Counted from the first letter of the stretch, positions 54,721 to 64,000 are shown. The stretch: 64,000 nt of DNA from Roseiarcus fermentans (GCF_003315135.1 NZ_QNRK01000008.1:62001-126000), one strand, 5' to 3'. Notes: generated from the sequence alone by a model not told the origin. Numbers and translations are program-made.

Positions 54721-54749
54721 AACGCGATCGATCCCGAGGGACAACCACG

Positions 54750-55577
54750 ATGATTCGCTTCGACACCAAAGCCCTTGCCGCGGCCGCGTTCGCCCTTGCG
54801 CTCGCAGGCGGGTCCGCCCTGGCGCAGGAAACCGCAGAACAGCCGAAACCCCCGCGCGAGTCGTGGAGCTTCGGCGGGACGTTCGGCACTTACGACAAGG
54901 CCCAGTTGCAGCGCGGCTTCCAGGTCTACAAGGAAGTGTGCAGCAACTGCCATGCCCTGAGCATCCCGTTCCGCACGCTGGGGCAGCCGGGCGGGCCCCA
55001 GTTTTCGGAAGATCAGGTGAAGGCGCTCGCCGCGAGCTATCAGGTCACCAACGAGGAGCCGAACGACAAGGGCGAGATCTTCAAGCGCCCCGGCACGCCG
55101 GCCGACATCATCCCCCGTCCCGAGGCCTATCCGAACGATCAGGCGGCGGCCGCGGCGTTCGGCAAGGCGCCGCCGGACATGAACCTGCTCGCCAAGGCGC
55201 GCAAATGGGAGCGCGGGTTCCCGTGGTTCGTGTTCGACGCGCTGCCCGGCCTGCAATACCAGGAGATGGGGGCGGACTACATCCACGCCATCGTGACCGG
55301 CTACACCCACCCGGACGATCCGCAGTGGAATCTCTATTACCCCGGCCACAAGATCGCCATGCCGCAGCCGATCACCGACGGCGCGGTCGAATACACCGAT
55401 GGAACCCCCAAGACGGTCGACAGCTACTCCCGGGACGTCGCCGCCTTCCTGAGCTGGGCCGCCGAGCCCAATCTCAACGAGCGCAGGCGGATCGGCCTCG
55501 GCGCGATGATCTTCCTGTTCGTGCTGGCGGGGCTGCTCTACGCCACCAAGAAGAAAGTGTGGGAGTCGGCCCACTGA
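54750..55577 (+). CDS. petC: Cytochrome c1 of the bc1 complex
   Basis: 275 residues. A signal peptide ends near residue 26 (ALAQE). Haem c is attached at C64-S-N-C67-H68; the sixth ligand methionine is likely in KIAMPQP. A C-terminal membrane helix (about 250-268, GAMIFLFVLAGLLYATKK) anchors it. It follows petB by 29 bases. Together with petA and petB it makes a complete three-subunit bc1 complex. Confidence 0.95.
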   Translation: MIRFDTKALAAAAFALALAGGSALAQETAEQPKPPRESWSFGGTFGTYDKAQLQRGFQVYKEVCSNCHALSIPFRTLGQPGGPQFSEDQVKALAASYQVTNEEPNDKGEIFKRPGTPADIIPRPEAYPNDQAAAAAFGKAPPDMNLLAKARKWERGFPWFVFDALPGLQYQEMGADYIHAIVTGYTHPDDPQWNLYYPGHKIAMPQPITDGAVEYTDGTPKTVDSYSRDVAAFLSWAAEPNLNERRRIGLGAMIFLFVLAGLLYATKKKVWESAH

Positions 55578-55603
55578 CGGGCCGCTTGCTTCAGGCTGGA
55601 ACG

Positions 55604-55628
55604 ACGCCCGCGGTTCCGCCGCGGGCGT
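55604..55628 (+). terminator. Strong hairpin after petC
   Basis: ACGCCCGCGG (55604-55613) pairs with CCGCGGGCGT (55619-55628) around a TTCCG loop: a perfect 10-bp stem, 26 bases past petC. It most likely ends the bc1 transcript before mtnP. Confidence 0.65.
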
Positions 55629-55707
55629 TCGCGCATCGGGAGACCGATGTCGTCCGCATCCTCCGGCGGTCGGGCCGTTCGGGCGGAAAGGGAAAGGGAA
55701 GCCGGAA

Positions 55708-56586
55708 ATGACGAAGGCGATTGTCGGAGTGATCGGCGGCTCGGGCGTCTATCATCTGCCCGGACTGACGGACTTGCGCGAGGAGGCTGTGACCACGCCG
55801 TGGGGCGAGCCCTCGGACGCGCTGCGCTTCGGCCGGATCGGCGACACCGAGGCGGTGTTTCTCGCCCGCCACGGCAGGGGCCATCGGTTCTCCCCCTCGA
55901 CGATCAACTACCGCGCCAACATCGACGCGCTGAAGCGCGTCGGCGTCACCGACATCATCGCGCTGTCCGCCTGCGGGTCGTTCCATCGCGAGCTCTATCC
56001 GGGGATGTTCGTCCTGATCGACCAGTTCGAGGACCGGACCTACCTGCGCCAGTCGACCTTCTTCGGAACGGGGCTGGTGGCGCATGTGTCGATGGCCCAT
56101 CCGATCGCGCCCCGGCTGCGCCGCCGCCTCGCCGCGGCCGCGCAGGCCGAGGGCGTCGCGTTCAAGGATGGCGGGACCTATCTCTGCATGGAGGGTCCGC
56201 AGTTCTCCTCGCTCGCCGAATCGCTCGGCTATCAGGCGCGCGGCGCCGACGTCATCGGCATGACCGGCGCGACCGAGGCCAAGCTCGCGCGCGAGGCGGA
56301 GATCTGCTACGCGACCGTCGCCATGGTGACCGACTACGACTGCTGGCACGAGGAGCACGACAACGTCGACGTCGCGGCTGTGATCAAGGTGATGAACGAC
56401 AACGCCGAAAAGGCGGCGAGGCTGGTCGCCCACGCGCTGCGGGACTTTCCCGCCGAGCACGAGCCGTGCCCGATCGGCTCCGACCGCGCGCTGGACTACG
56501 CGCTCATCACCCACGCCGAGGCGCGCGACCCGGAGCTCGTCCGCAAGCTCGACGCGGTCGCGGGCCGGGTGCTGCGGCCGGCGTAA
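55708..56586 (+). CDS. mtnP: S-methyl-5'-thioadenosine phosphorylase
   Basis: 292 residues of the PNP/MTAP family. The start IVGVIGGSGVYHLPGL, RHGRGHRFSPSTINYRANI, SACGSFHRELYPGMFVL and the MEGPQFSSLAES substrate loop are typical. It phosphorolyses methylthioadenosine for methionine salvage. A purine-rich GGGAAGCCGGAA precedes the ATG. It is a single gene here, with no other salvage genes nearby. Confidence 0.95.
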   Translation: MTKAIVGVIGGSGVYHLPGLTDLREEAVTTPWGEPSDALRFGRIGDTEAVFLARHGRGHRFSPSTINYRANIDALKRVGVTDIIALSACGSFHRELYPGMFVLIDQFEDRTYLRQSTFFGTGLVAHVSMAHPIAPRLRRRLAAAAQAEGVAFKDGGTYLCMEGPQFSSLAESLGYQARGADVIGMTGATEAKLAREAEICYATVAMVTDYDCWHEEHDNVDVAAVIKVMNDNAEKAARLVAHALRDFPAEHEPCPIGSDRALDYALITHAEARDPELVRKLDAVAGRVLRPA

Positions 56587-56754
56587 GGCGCGCCTTCAGG
56601 CGCTGGCCGGGGCGGCCTGGACGGCCGCCGCCTCGGCGGCGGCGCGAGCCGCGCCGCCGCTATGCTGCGCCTGCGAACGCCGGCTTGCGCGAGGGAACGC
56701 CTTCGCCCTATGAAAGGCCGGGCGCGGGCTTTTTGTGGCGGGGGAGAGGGGGCG

Positions 56755-57291
56755 ATGTTCAGAACCTGGTTCGAGCGCTTCCTGTTCGGCTGCCGCTTCC
56801 TGCTGACGCCGCTGTATTTCATCCTGGCGATCAGCCTTCTGGCGCTGCTCGCCAAGTCGGGCATCCACGTCTACGAACTGGTCAGCCACCTGTCGCAGCT
56901 CAGCGACGAGACGGTGCTCTTGTCGGTGCTGGGCATCGTCGACATGACGCTGTCGGCGTCGCTGGTGGTGATCGTGTTCATCTCCGGCTACACCAATTTC
57001 GTCGCGCCGGTCGAGATGCGGCCGGACGACGGGCGGCCGCACTGGATCGCCGAAATCGACTTCGGCGAGCTGAAGCTCAAGCTGATGGCGTCGATCGTGG
57101 CGATCTCGGCGATCAAGCTGCTCGAAGGCTTTATGGACATCGCGCGCGAGAGCGATCGCGAGCTCGCCTGGCTGGTCGGCATTCACATGACCTTCGTCGT
57201 GTCGGCCGTCCTGCTCGCGGTCGCCGATCGGCTCGGCCACCGCTCGCGCACGACCCCGAATCACCGCCTCCCAGCCGTCGAGGGCGACTGA
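56755..57291 (+). CDS. YqhA/UPF0114 family membrane protein
   Basis: 178 residues with four hydrophobic segments. The start RTWFERFLFGCRFLLTPLY, the SLVVIVFISGYTNFV helix and the ELKLKLMASIVAISAIKLLEGFMD region define the family. The ATG at 56755 is preferred, with GGGGGAGAGGG upstream, over a longer frame from 56662. Function is not established; homologues occur in most proteobacteria. Confidence 0.86.
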   Translation: MFRTWFERFLFGCRFLLTPLYFILAISLLALLAKSGIHVYELVSHLSQLSDETVLLSVLGIVDMTLSASLVVIVFISGYTNFVAPVEMRPDDGRPHWIAEIDFGELKLKLMASIVAISAIKLLEGFMDIARESDRELAWLVGIHMTFVVSAVLLAVADRLGHRSRTTPNHRLPAVEGD

Positions 57292-57346
57292 AGGCGGTGG
57301 GCGCCGCTCGCTGGTTTTGGCTCCTGAACCGGTTCGACGCCGTTGA

Positions 57347-57387
57347 GCGCGCCCCTCTCCAGCCCGGCTGGAGAGAAGGGGGCGCGC
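57347..57387. terminator. Long GC-rich hairpin between convergent genes
   Basis: GCGCGCCCCTCTCCAGCC pairs with GGCTGGAGAGAAGGGGGCGC across a single central base, with a small bulge. It lies between the YqhA-like gene and the benzoylformate decarboxylase-like gene, which converge, and can serve both. Confidence 0.55.
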
Positions 57388-57404
57388 CCGCGATCCCGCC
57401 CGCG

Positions 57405-59009
57405 CTACCCGATCAGCGGCTTCAGCTTGCGGGTGATCGGGACCACCAGCACCGTGACGCCCTCGAAGGCGAGGGCGGCTGAATAGGCGGAGGCGAGCTC
57501 GTCGAGCGTCTCCACGCGCGCGCTTTCCGCGCCGTAGCCGCGGCCGAGCGCGACGATGTCGATCCCGGGAAGGTCGAGCCCGGGCACGTTCGGCGTCTTC
57601 TCGAGCTCGGCGAACTCCTTCAAAATCCCGTACTCCTGGTTGTCGAGCACGACCACCACCAGCCGGGCCTTGCGCCGCACGGCGGTGTACAGGGCCTGGA
57701 GCGAATACTGGAACGAGCCGTCGCCCATCAGCGCGACGACCGGCCGGTTGCGCTCGGACCGGATCTCGCCGAGCGCCAGCCCGACCGCGGCGGGCAGATT
57801 CCAGCCGAGCCCGCCCGAGGCGAAGGTGTAGAAGCAGTCCTCATGGTCGATGCGGAACACGTCCTGCATGTCGGGGACCACCGAAGGGGCTTCCTCCGTG
57901 AGGACGAAGTCGTCCGGCGTGCACGCGCGAAGGACCTCGAGCACCGCGTGCGGCAGCATCGGCCTCGCCGTCCGGTCGGCCTCGGCCGGCTGTGCGCGCT
58001 GGGGCGCGGAGCGCGTCGCAGTCCGTTCGCCGACGCGCAGGTTCAGCTCCTCGAGCGCCAGCCCGGCATCGCTGATCAGGCTGTCTCCGACCGCGGCTTT
58101 GGCCGCCGCCGACGGGTCGTCGGTGATCTGCAGCAGCGCGGCGCCCTCCGGAAGGTAGGCGCCCGGCACGAACGGGTAGTAACGGAACACCTGCGCGCCG
58201 ACGACCAGCACGAGGTCGTGCCCGGCGAGCTGTCGCGACAGAGGCCCGATCGCCGGCGCCAGCGCGCCCTTGAACAACGGATGAGTCTCCGGGAACGGCG
58301 TGCGCTCGGCGAAGGGCGCGGTCCAGACCGGGGCGTCGAGCTTTTCGGCGAGCGCGATGCCGGCGTTCCAGGCCTGGCTGCGCGCGATGTCGGATCCGTA
58401 CACCAGAACCGGGTTCTCGCTGCTGTTGATGCGCGCCGCGAAGTCGCGGATGCGGCTCGGGTCCGGCCCCTGGCGCACCGCGACGGTGCGGAAGACGTCG
58501 ACCTCCGGAATCCGCTTCTCCCAGTCGTCCATGGGAAGCGACAGAAACACCGGCCCGGCCGGCTGCTGCATCGCCGTCGCGTAGGCGCGCATGAAGGCGG
58601 CCGGCACGTCTTCGGGACGCGGCGGCTCGTAGCTCCATTTCACCCACGGACGGGCGAGCACGGTCGGATCGATGTTGGTGAGGAGCGGCTCGATCAGCAG
58701 CATCTGCCGCGTCTGCTGCCCTGCGGTGATGATCAGCGGCGTCTTGTTGAGACTGGCGCTGACGATCGCGCCCATGGCGTTGCCGGTTCCCGCCCCGGTG
58801 TGGAGGTTGACCAGAACGGGCTTGCGCAGGCTCTGCGACAGCCCGTCGGCGACGGCCACCGCGCTCGTCTCCTGCAGCGCCAGCACGTAGTCGAAATCGG
58901 AGGGAAAATCGGCGAGGAACGGCTCCTCCGTCGAGCCGGGATTGCCGACGATGGTGGTCAGCTCCAGTTTCCGCAAAAGGTCGAAAGTGATCTCGCGAAC
59001 GGTGCGCAT
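57405..59009 (-). CDS. mdlC: Benzoylformate decarboxylase-like thiamine diphosphate enzyme
   Basis: 534 residues with the three ThDP-enzyme domains. Counting from the ATG at 59009, S26, E47 and H70 fall at exactly the same numbers as the catalytic residues of Pseudomonas benzoylformate decarboxylase (GNPGSTEE, LALQETS, NLHTGAG), and H264 in AGHDLVL lines up with that enzyme's His281. The cofactor motif GDGSFQYSLQAL to DNQEYG is intact. This supports the start and the assignment. No mandelate dehydrogenase or racemase gene is nearby, so the physiological 2-keto acid is open. Confidence 0.86.
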   Translation of the reverse strand: MRTVREITFDLLRKLELTTIVGNPGSTEEPFLADFPSDFDYVLALQETSAVAVADGLSQSLRKPVLVNLHTGAGTGNAMGAIVSASLNKTPLIITAGQQTRQMLLIEPLLTNIDPTVLARPWVKWSYEPPRPEDVPAAFMRAYATAMQQPAGPVFLSLPMDDWEKRIPEVDVFRTVAVRQGPDPSRIRDFAARINSSENPVLVYGSDIARSQAWNAGIALAEKLDAPVWTAPFAERTPFPETHPLFKGALAPAIGPLSRQLAGHDLVLVVGAQVFRYYPFVPGAYLPEGAALLQITDDPSAAAKAAVGDSLISDAGLALEELNLRVGERTATRSAPQRAQPAEADRTARPMLPHAVLEVLRACTPDDFVLTEEAPSVVPDMQDVFRIDHEDCFYTFASGGLGWNLPAAVGLALGEIRSERNRPVVALMGDGSFQYSLQALYTAVRRKARLVVVVLDNQEYGILKEFAELEKTPNVPGLDLPGIDIVALGRGYGAESARVETLDELASAYSAALAFEGVTVLVVPITRKLKPLIG

Positions 59010-59682
59010 GGGTTCCCCTGCTACAGATGTCGTGGCGGCCGGACACGCCGGCGGTTCAGGTCCTGAGCGACTGTGTTCCCCGAAGGCCGATGGGATGGAT
59101 CGGCTGGAGGCCGAGGCGTGAATGGCAGAAGCGCCTGACGGCCCCATGACCGCGAGCGCTCGCCCTCACGGGATCATGGCGGAAGGCTCGCTTCCGTTCC
59201 CGGCCGCTTCTGTTGCAATGCCGCGAACGCGCCGCGTGCGCGCAACCCGCCGCTCGCCGAATCGACAGCCGCGCGCCAGTCGTCGCGACCGGGCGCGAAA
59301 ACGTCGCCCCGTCGCCGCGCTCCCGTCCCTCGCCTCGAATGGCGGGTCGGAATAGGCCGACTGCACGATCAGGGCGCCGGGATGCGCCGTGCGAAGCATG
59401 AACCGCCCTTTCGACTGACGCGTTTCCCTCCGGCGCGCCCGGGCGCTCTGGAAAGACGACTTTGCCGGGTCGCGGTCGACTTTTACGGGGCGCTCGCGGC
59501 CGTGTCCAGCGTTCGCCGGTTGGAACCGCGCCGACCAGGACGTGACGCTGCGGAGAAGGTCGTGTCTTTCGGGGTGATCCGGCTCTTCGCCTATGGGACG
59601 ATCATAGTGCCGCTTCCGCCGATGAGGGACGGTCGTCGCGAGAACCGGTCCGCGGTTAAACAATAGCTTGGTTTTCAAGACG
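59010..59682. other. Gene-free stretch upstream of the receiver gene
   Basis: 673 bases with no gene I can support. A 77-codon frame on the minus strand (59166-59399) starts after AAGGGCGG but is arginine-rich with no recognised homology, and longer frames on both strands look like random GC-rich coding. The left part must carry the decarboxylase promoter; the right part, becoming AT-richer (59655-59680), leads into the EcfG-type promoter. A missed small RNA cannot be excluded. Confidence 0.35.
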
Positions 59683-59707
59683 GGAACATTCGTCGCGCCG
59701 TTGCGTT
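59683..59707 (+). promoter_or_regulatory. EcfG-type general stress promoter
   Basis: GGAAC (59683-59687), 16 bases, then CGTT (59704-59707) matches the consensus of the alphaproteobacterial general-stress sigma factor EcfG. The transcript should start near 59714, which would place the ATG/GTG codons before 59720 outside or at the very start of the message and leaves the GTG at 59735 as the usable start. Confidence 0.65.
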
Positions 59708-59734
59708 GTGGCTTGGATGCGCGAGGGGGATCCG

Positions 59735-60148
59735 GTGCCGGACAGCGATTCTGAAATTCACGCTCCTCCACAGACGATCCTCTTTGTGGAGGATGAACCG
59801 CTGGTCCGGATGGACATGGCCGAGTTCCTGCGGGAGTGCGGGTATCGCGTCCACGAGGCGGCCAATGCGGACGAGGCGCGGGAAGCGCTGCAAGCGAAAT
59901 TCGCAGTCGATCTGGTGTTCACGGACATCAATCTGCCGGGCGAGATGAATGGCCTCGAGCTGGCGGAATGGATCTCGAACCATCGCCCCGGGGTGAAGAC
60001 GGTGACAACGACGGGCGGTCCGGTCGGGAGGGATGGTCCGCCAGGGGGACGGGCTTTTCTCGCCAAACCGTATACCGGGCGGGCTCTGCTCGATTGCGTG
60101 AAAGAGGCGCTGAAGTCTGCTGACGACAAGCCGGACCGAGGCGGTTGA
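59735..60148 (+). CDS. Single-domain response regulator
   Basis: 137 residues, receiver domain only. The acidic pair is in FVEDEPLVRMD, the phosphoacceptor D64 in VFTDINLPGE and the signalling lysine K111 in LAKPYT. No output domain, so it likely passes or drains phosphate. The GTG at 59735 follows GAGGGGGA at four bases; an upstream GTG (59708) would start before the predicted message. The promoter places it in the stress regulon, unlike the KaiC-linked kinase, which has its own receiver. Confidence 0.86.
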   Translation: MPDSDSEIHAPPQTILFVEDEPLVRMDMAEFLRECGYRVHEAANADEAREALQAKFAVDLVFTDINLPGEMNGLELAEWISNHRPGVKTVTTTGGPVGRDGPPGGRAFLAKPYTGRALLDCVKEALKSADDKPDRGG

Positions 60149-60248
60149 CGCTTTCCCGCAGCCCGCGACGGTCGACGACGGGGTCCGGCGCTCCGGGGGA
60201 GCGAACGGCCGCCAGTCGGCTCGCCGGGTTCGGGTTCGGCTTGCGCCG

Positions 60249-61115
60249 TCAGCCCAGCACGTAGCGCGAGAACGCCACGGCCTGCCGCGCGGCTTCGTCC
60301 ATCTGCGCTTCGTTCGCGTCGTCGCTGAGATCGCGCCAGACCTTGATGTCGCTGCCGACGCCGCCGCCCATCTTGACGAAGGGCTCCATCACGACTGCGC
60401 CGCCGTAGCCGATCTCGCGCAGCGCCGAGCCGATCTCGTGCCAAGGCAGCCGGCCCTTGCCGGGAACGCGGCGATTGTTCTCGCCGGTGTGGAAATGGCC
60501 GAGCAGCGGGCCAGCCGTCCGGATCGCCTCGGAGAAGCCGTTTTCCTCGATGTTCATATGGAATGTATCGAGCATCACCTTGACGTTGGGCTTGCCGATT
60601 TCGCGAACGAAGGCGACACCCTCCTCGGCGGTGTTGAGGACATGGTTCTCGAACCGGTTCAGCACTTCGATGCACAGGTTCACGCCGAGGCCGGCGGCGA
60701 AGTCGGCGAGGCTGGAGATGCCTTCGAGGCCGCGCGCCCGGTCGCCCGCCTTGTCGACGGGCTTCGAATAGTCGATCGGCCAGTAGGAATGCAGGGCGCC
60801 GCCGATTATGTGAATATCGAGTTTCGCCAGGTTCCCGAGCGTCTCCTCGAAGAAGGCGCGGCCCGCCTTGCGGATCGCCGGGTCGGGCGACGACAGGTTC
60901 TTCTGCGGGGACGGGCCGAGCCCGGCGGTGAGCGTGATCCCGTTGCCCCTGGCGGCGCGGCCGATCTCGGCGATATGAGCGGGCGCATAGCCGTTGAGGT
61001 GATGGGCGGCGATCTCGAGCACGTCGAAGCCGAGTCTCGCGACCTTCTCCACGTACTTCAGGCAGTCGGCGCTCCATTCGCGCTCCCAGTACGAGTAGTA
61101 GATGCCGAATTTCAT
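60249..61115 (-). CDS. Ketose 3-epimerase (tagatose/allulose type)
   Basis: 288-residue TIM-barrel metal enzyme of the sugar phosphate isomerase/epimerase class. The family's HTGENNRRVPGKGRLPW segment contains the substrate loop, and the metal ligands are expected at the E in CIEVLNRFE, the D in VMLDTFHMN, the H in HFHTGEN and the E in VVMEPFV. It epimerises free ketoses at C3 (for example fructose to psicose). The ATG at 61115 is preferred over an upstream frame that adds 11 residues. It is 29 bases after the ABC ATPase gene, so substrate import and epimerisation are coupled. Confidence 0.86.
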   Translation of the reverse strand: MKFGIYYSYWEREWSADCLKYVEKVARLGFDVLEIAAHHLNGYAPAHIAEIGRAARGNGITLTAGLGPSPQKNLSSPDPAIRKAGRAFFEETLGNLAKLDIHIIGGALHSYWPIDYSKPVDKAGDRARGLEGISSLADFAAGLGVNLCIEVLNRFENHVLNTAEEGVAFVREIGKPNVKVMLDTFHMNIEENGFSEAIRTAGPLLGHFHTGENNRRVPGKGRLPWHEIGSALREIGYGGAVVMEPFVKMGGGVGSDIKVWRDLSDDANEAQMDEAARQAVAFSRYVLG

Positions 61116-61144
61116 TCCTGTCTCCATCGTGATCGGGAACGCGG

Positions 61145-61890
<746 letters not shown>

Positions 61891-61894
<4 letters not shown>

Positions 61895-62874
61895 CGCCGC
61901 CAGCCCTCGCGGCTGTTGATGCGGTCGAGCCAGACCGCGAGGATCAGCACGGCGCCGATGGCGATCTGCTGGTAGAACGGCCGCACCGCGAGCAGGTTCA
62001 GGCCGTTCTGCAACACCCCCATGATCAGCGCGCCGATCAGCGTGCCGGCGACGCTGCCGCGCCCGCCGAACAGGTTCGTGCCGCCGAGGATGGTGGCGGT
62101 GATGGCGGTGAGCTCGTAGCTGAGGCCCGCCGTCGGCTCGCCCGAATTGATCCGCGCCGCGAAAAGGAGGCCCGCCAGCCCCGAGAGCAGGCCCGAGAGG
62201 GTGTAGAGCAGCACCTTCATCCGCTCGACGCGGACGCCCATGGCGCGCGCCGCCCCCTCGTTGTCGCCGATCACCTGCGCATAGATTCCGAAGCGGGTGT
62301 GCGCGAGGACGACATGGGCGACGAGCGCGGTGAGCAGCAGGACGATCACCGGCACGGGCACGCCGAACGGTCGTCCCTGTCCGAGCCAGGTGATCTCGGG
62401 CGGGAGCCCGTAGATCGAGACGCCGTCGCTGAGCACGAGCGCGAACCCGCGCGCAACCCCGAGCATGCCGAGCGTGACGATGAACGGCGGGATCGCGCCC
62501 CGGGTGACCAGGAAGCCGTTGACGGCGCCGGTGAAGGCGCCAGCGGCGAGACAGCCGAGAATGCCGACCCACCAGGGCCAGTCGAGAGTCGAGGTCAGGA
62601 TCGCCCCGACGACGCCCGACAGCGCCAGGATCGAGCCGACCGACAGATCGATGCCGGCCGACGAGATCACGAAGGTCATGCCGATCGCCAGCACCCCGAA
62701 CACCGACGTCGACAACACGATGTTGAGGATGTTGGAGACCGAGAGGAAGACGTTCGACAGCGCCGCCATGATCCCGGAAAGGACGATCAGGACGACGATC
62801 GATTCCAGCCGCAGCGCCGCGCCGCCGGCGAACCGGGCGCGCCAGGATGCCGCGGGGCTTGCAGTCGAGGCCAT
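61891..62874 (-). CDS. CUT2 ABC importer permease
   Basis: 327 residues, about ten helices; typical SSAGIDLSVGSILALSG and TATILGGTNLFGGRG motifs of the RbsC type. It overlaps the ATPase gene by 4 bases, and follows the binding protein gene by 91 bases with a hairpin between. No propeller extension, in contrast to the fused permease at 8940. Confidence 0.92.
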
Positions 62875-62928
62875 GGGGGAAGGGTCTCCGGGTCCGGTTC
62901 ATGGGGAGGCCGCCCGTCTCGGGCGCCC

Positions 62929-62949
62929 GGGGCGGCGAGACGCCGCCCC
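62929..62949 (-). terminator. Intercistronic hairpin, binding protein/permease
   Basis: GGGGCGGCG (62929-62937) pairs with CGCCGCCCC (62941-62949), a 9-bp stem with a 3-base loop. Lying between binding-protein and permease genes, it probably trims or partly stops the message so that binding protein is made in excess, as in many ABC operons; inferred from position. Confidence 0.55.
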
Positions 62950-62965
62950 TCCCAATCGCCGCCGC

Positions 62966-63943
62966 CTACTTCACGTACTGCATCAACGGGTCCTTGTTCT
63001 CCTCGATCGCCTGCTTGGTCAGCACCAGCGTCGGCACGTAGGTCATCTCCGGAACCTTGTCGCCGGCCAGCACCTTCTTGACGCCCTGGACCGCCTGCAT
63101 GCCGACCAGGAAGGGCAACTGCGCCACCGAAGCGTCGAGCCGTCCGGCCTTGATCGACTTGACCGCGTTCGAGTTGCCGTCGACGCCGATCACGATCACC
63201 TTGTCCTTGCCGGCCGCGCGCGCGGCCTCGAGCGCGCCGAGCGCCATGTCGTCGTTGGCGGCGAAGATCGCGACGAGGTCGGGACTGCGCTGCAGCGTGT
63301 CGTTGGTGATGTTGGCCGCCTTCAGGCTGTCCCAGTCGCCCGGCAGCGACGCCACGATTTCCAGTCCGGGCGCCTGCTTCTTGAGTTCGGTGGCGAAGCC
63401 GACCGCGCGCTTCTTGCCGGTGATGTTGCCCGACAGCCCCTCGATCACCAGCACCGGACCCTTGGCGTTTTTGCCGAGCTGGCTCGCGAGCCAGTCCGCG
63501 CCCTTGGCGCCCGCCGCCTCGTTGTCCGAACCGATGTGGAAGGCGACGTCGACGCCGGCCTTGGCGGTGATGGCCGGGTCGAGATTGTTGTCGAGGTCGA
63601 CCACCGGGATCTTCATTTCGTTCGCCTGCTTGAGGCACGGCAGCAGGATCGTCGAGTTGATCGCGGCGGTGATCATCGCGGCCGGCTTCTTCTGCAGCAT
63701 GGTGTTGCAGGCGTTGAGCTGCGGCTCGGCCGCCTGGTCGGATTCGACCGCCTGAAGATAGATGTCGACGCCCTCGGCCTTTCCGGCCGCGTCGACGCCC
63801 TTCTCCATCGCGCCCCAGAAGGGGTTCGACAGCGTCTTCATCAGGACTCCATAGGTGGGCTTGTCGTCGGCGAACGCCGCGACAGCCGTCAGCGCCAACG
63901 CCAGCGCGGCGGTCGAGGCCGCCGCAAGACCCTGTTTCCGCAT
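62966..63943 (-). CDS. Ribose/allose-type periplasmic binding protein
   Basis: 325 residues. Signal peptide (residues 1-25, cleavage after AAFA) and a two-lobe Peripla_BP_4 body: YGVLMKTLSNPFWGAMEKG, then VVDLDNNLDP and VAIFAANDDMALGALEAAR. The closest characterised patterns are allose- and ribose-binding proteins. The three following genes (permease, ATPase, epimerase) make a ketose/aldohexose import module. An AT-poor start, GGGAGGTAAGC, precedes the ATG. Confidence 0.9.
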   Translation of the reverse strand: MRKQGLAAASTAALALALTAVAAFADDKPTYGVLMKTLSNPFWGAMEKGVDAAGKAEGVDIYLQAVESDQAAEPQLNACNTMLQKKPAAMITAAINSTILLPCLKQANEMKIPVVDLDNNLDPAITAKAGVDVAFHIGSDNEAAGAKGADWLASQLGKNAKGPVLVIEGLSGNITGKKRAVGFATELKKQAPGLEIVASLPGDWDSLKAANITNDTLQRSPDLVAIFAANDDMALGALEAARAAGKDKVIVIGVDGNSNAVKSIKAGRLDASVAQLPFLVGMQAVQGVKKVLAGDKVPEMTYVPTLVLTKQAIEENKDPLMQYVK

Positions 63944-63968
63944 GCTTACCTCCCAGTTCTCGACGGTA

Positions 63969-64000
63969 TCAATGAGCCTTCGCCGCGGCCTTGAGCTTCG
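63969..64000 (-). CDS. 3' end of a further minus-strand gene (cut by window)
   Basis: The minus strand reads K-L-K-A-A-A-K-A-H and then TGA (63969-63971), ending 26 bases before the binding-protein start. It is probably the tail of a gene in the same operon, such as a kinase or regulator. Only nine codons are visible, so no assignment is possible. Confidence 0.35.
   Translation of the reverse strand, partial: KLKAAAKAH

Noticed and set aside
59166-59771. 201-codon minus-strand frame (and its 77-codon inner version)
   Set aside because: Arginine-rich, no homology recognised, and the longer version runs across the EcfG promoter and the start of the receiver gene.

Overview
The window is high-GC DNA (roughly two-thirds G+C by eye) from an alphaproteobacterium, most likely a member of the Hyphomicrobiales (Rhizobiales). 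The evidence is the family mix: a TIGR02302-type protein directly after lysA, a TimA/MltA/Smr gene block, a Rieske/cytochrome b/cytochrome c1 operon, an EcfG-type promoter, and palindromic intergenic repeats of kinds common in this order. I cannot name the genus. Genes are dense and mostly housekeeping, with several accessory blocks between them.

Layout. 1-4400: rpmB, eda, a KefB-type antiporter, dsbB, a DedA-type membrane protein and tRNA-Leu(CAA). 4525-15922: directly after the tRNA lies an IS3 transposase scar, then a catabolic/transport cluster. It holds an amidohydrolase, a ribose-type ABC importer with two permeases (one fused to a beta-propeller), a second free beta-propeller protein, a fumarylacetoacetase-family hydrolase, a cyclase-family hydrolase and a GntR/FCD regulator. 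16173-23087: TetR and XRE regulators, a small secreted protein, lptM, lysA, a TIGR02302 protein and an adenosine-kinase-like PfkB kinase. 23420-32256: a two-domain KaiC ATPase with a hybrid histidine kinase and no kaiB, a LysR regulator, a DUF1127 protein, then an MFS transporter + BKACE enzyme + AraC regulator module. 32271-37700: an AaeB/AaeX/AaeA-like efflux set, a GlcG-like protein, a transaldolase-like protein and an unrecognised protein. 37932-42007: a RES-type toxin-antitoxin pair, then Smr, mltA and a Tim44-like gene, then parD with a wrecked parE. 42161-49168: gpsA, LysR with a carboxymuconolactone-decarboxylase-family gene, two colliding genes (DUF1348 and a PNPOx-like protein), a sulfite-oxidase-like molybdoenzyme with its cytochrome b561 partner, an MXKDX-repeat protein, YciI and an EVE protein. 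49326-57291: acs with a convergent NarL-type regulator, trmL, petABC, mtnP and a YqhA-like protein. 57405-64000: a benzoylformate-decarboxylase-like enzyme, a receiver-only regulator behind an EcfG-type promoter, and a ketose 3-epimerase with an allose/ribose-type ABC importer that runs to the window end.

How the parts work together. petABC is the cytochrome bc1 complex; acs feeds acetate into central metabolism. The two CUT2-type ABC systems each travel with matching enzymes: an epimerase in the allose-type system, and a set of hydrolases of unknown substrate in the tRNA-linked cluster. That hydrolase cluster, with its permease-propeller fusion, is the best candidate for an undescribed pathway. 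The KaiC/kinase pair without kaiB, the internally deleted parE beside an intact parD, and the lost gene junction near 45340 are the other points that merit a closer look.
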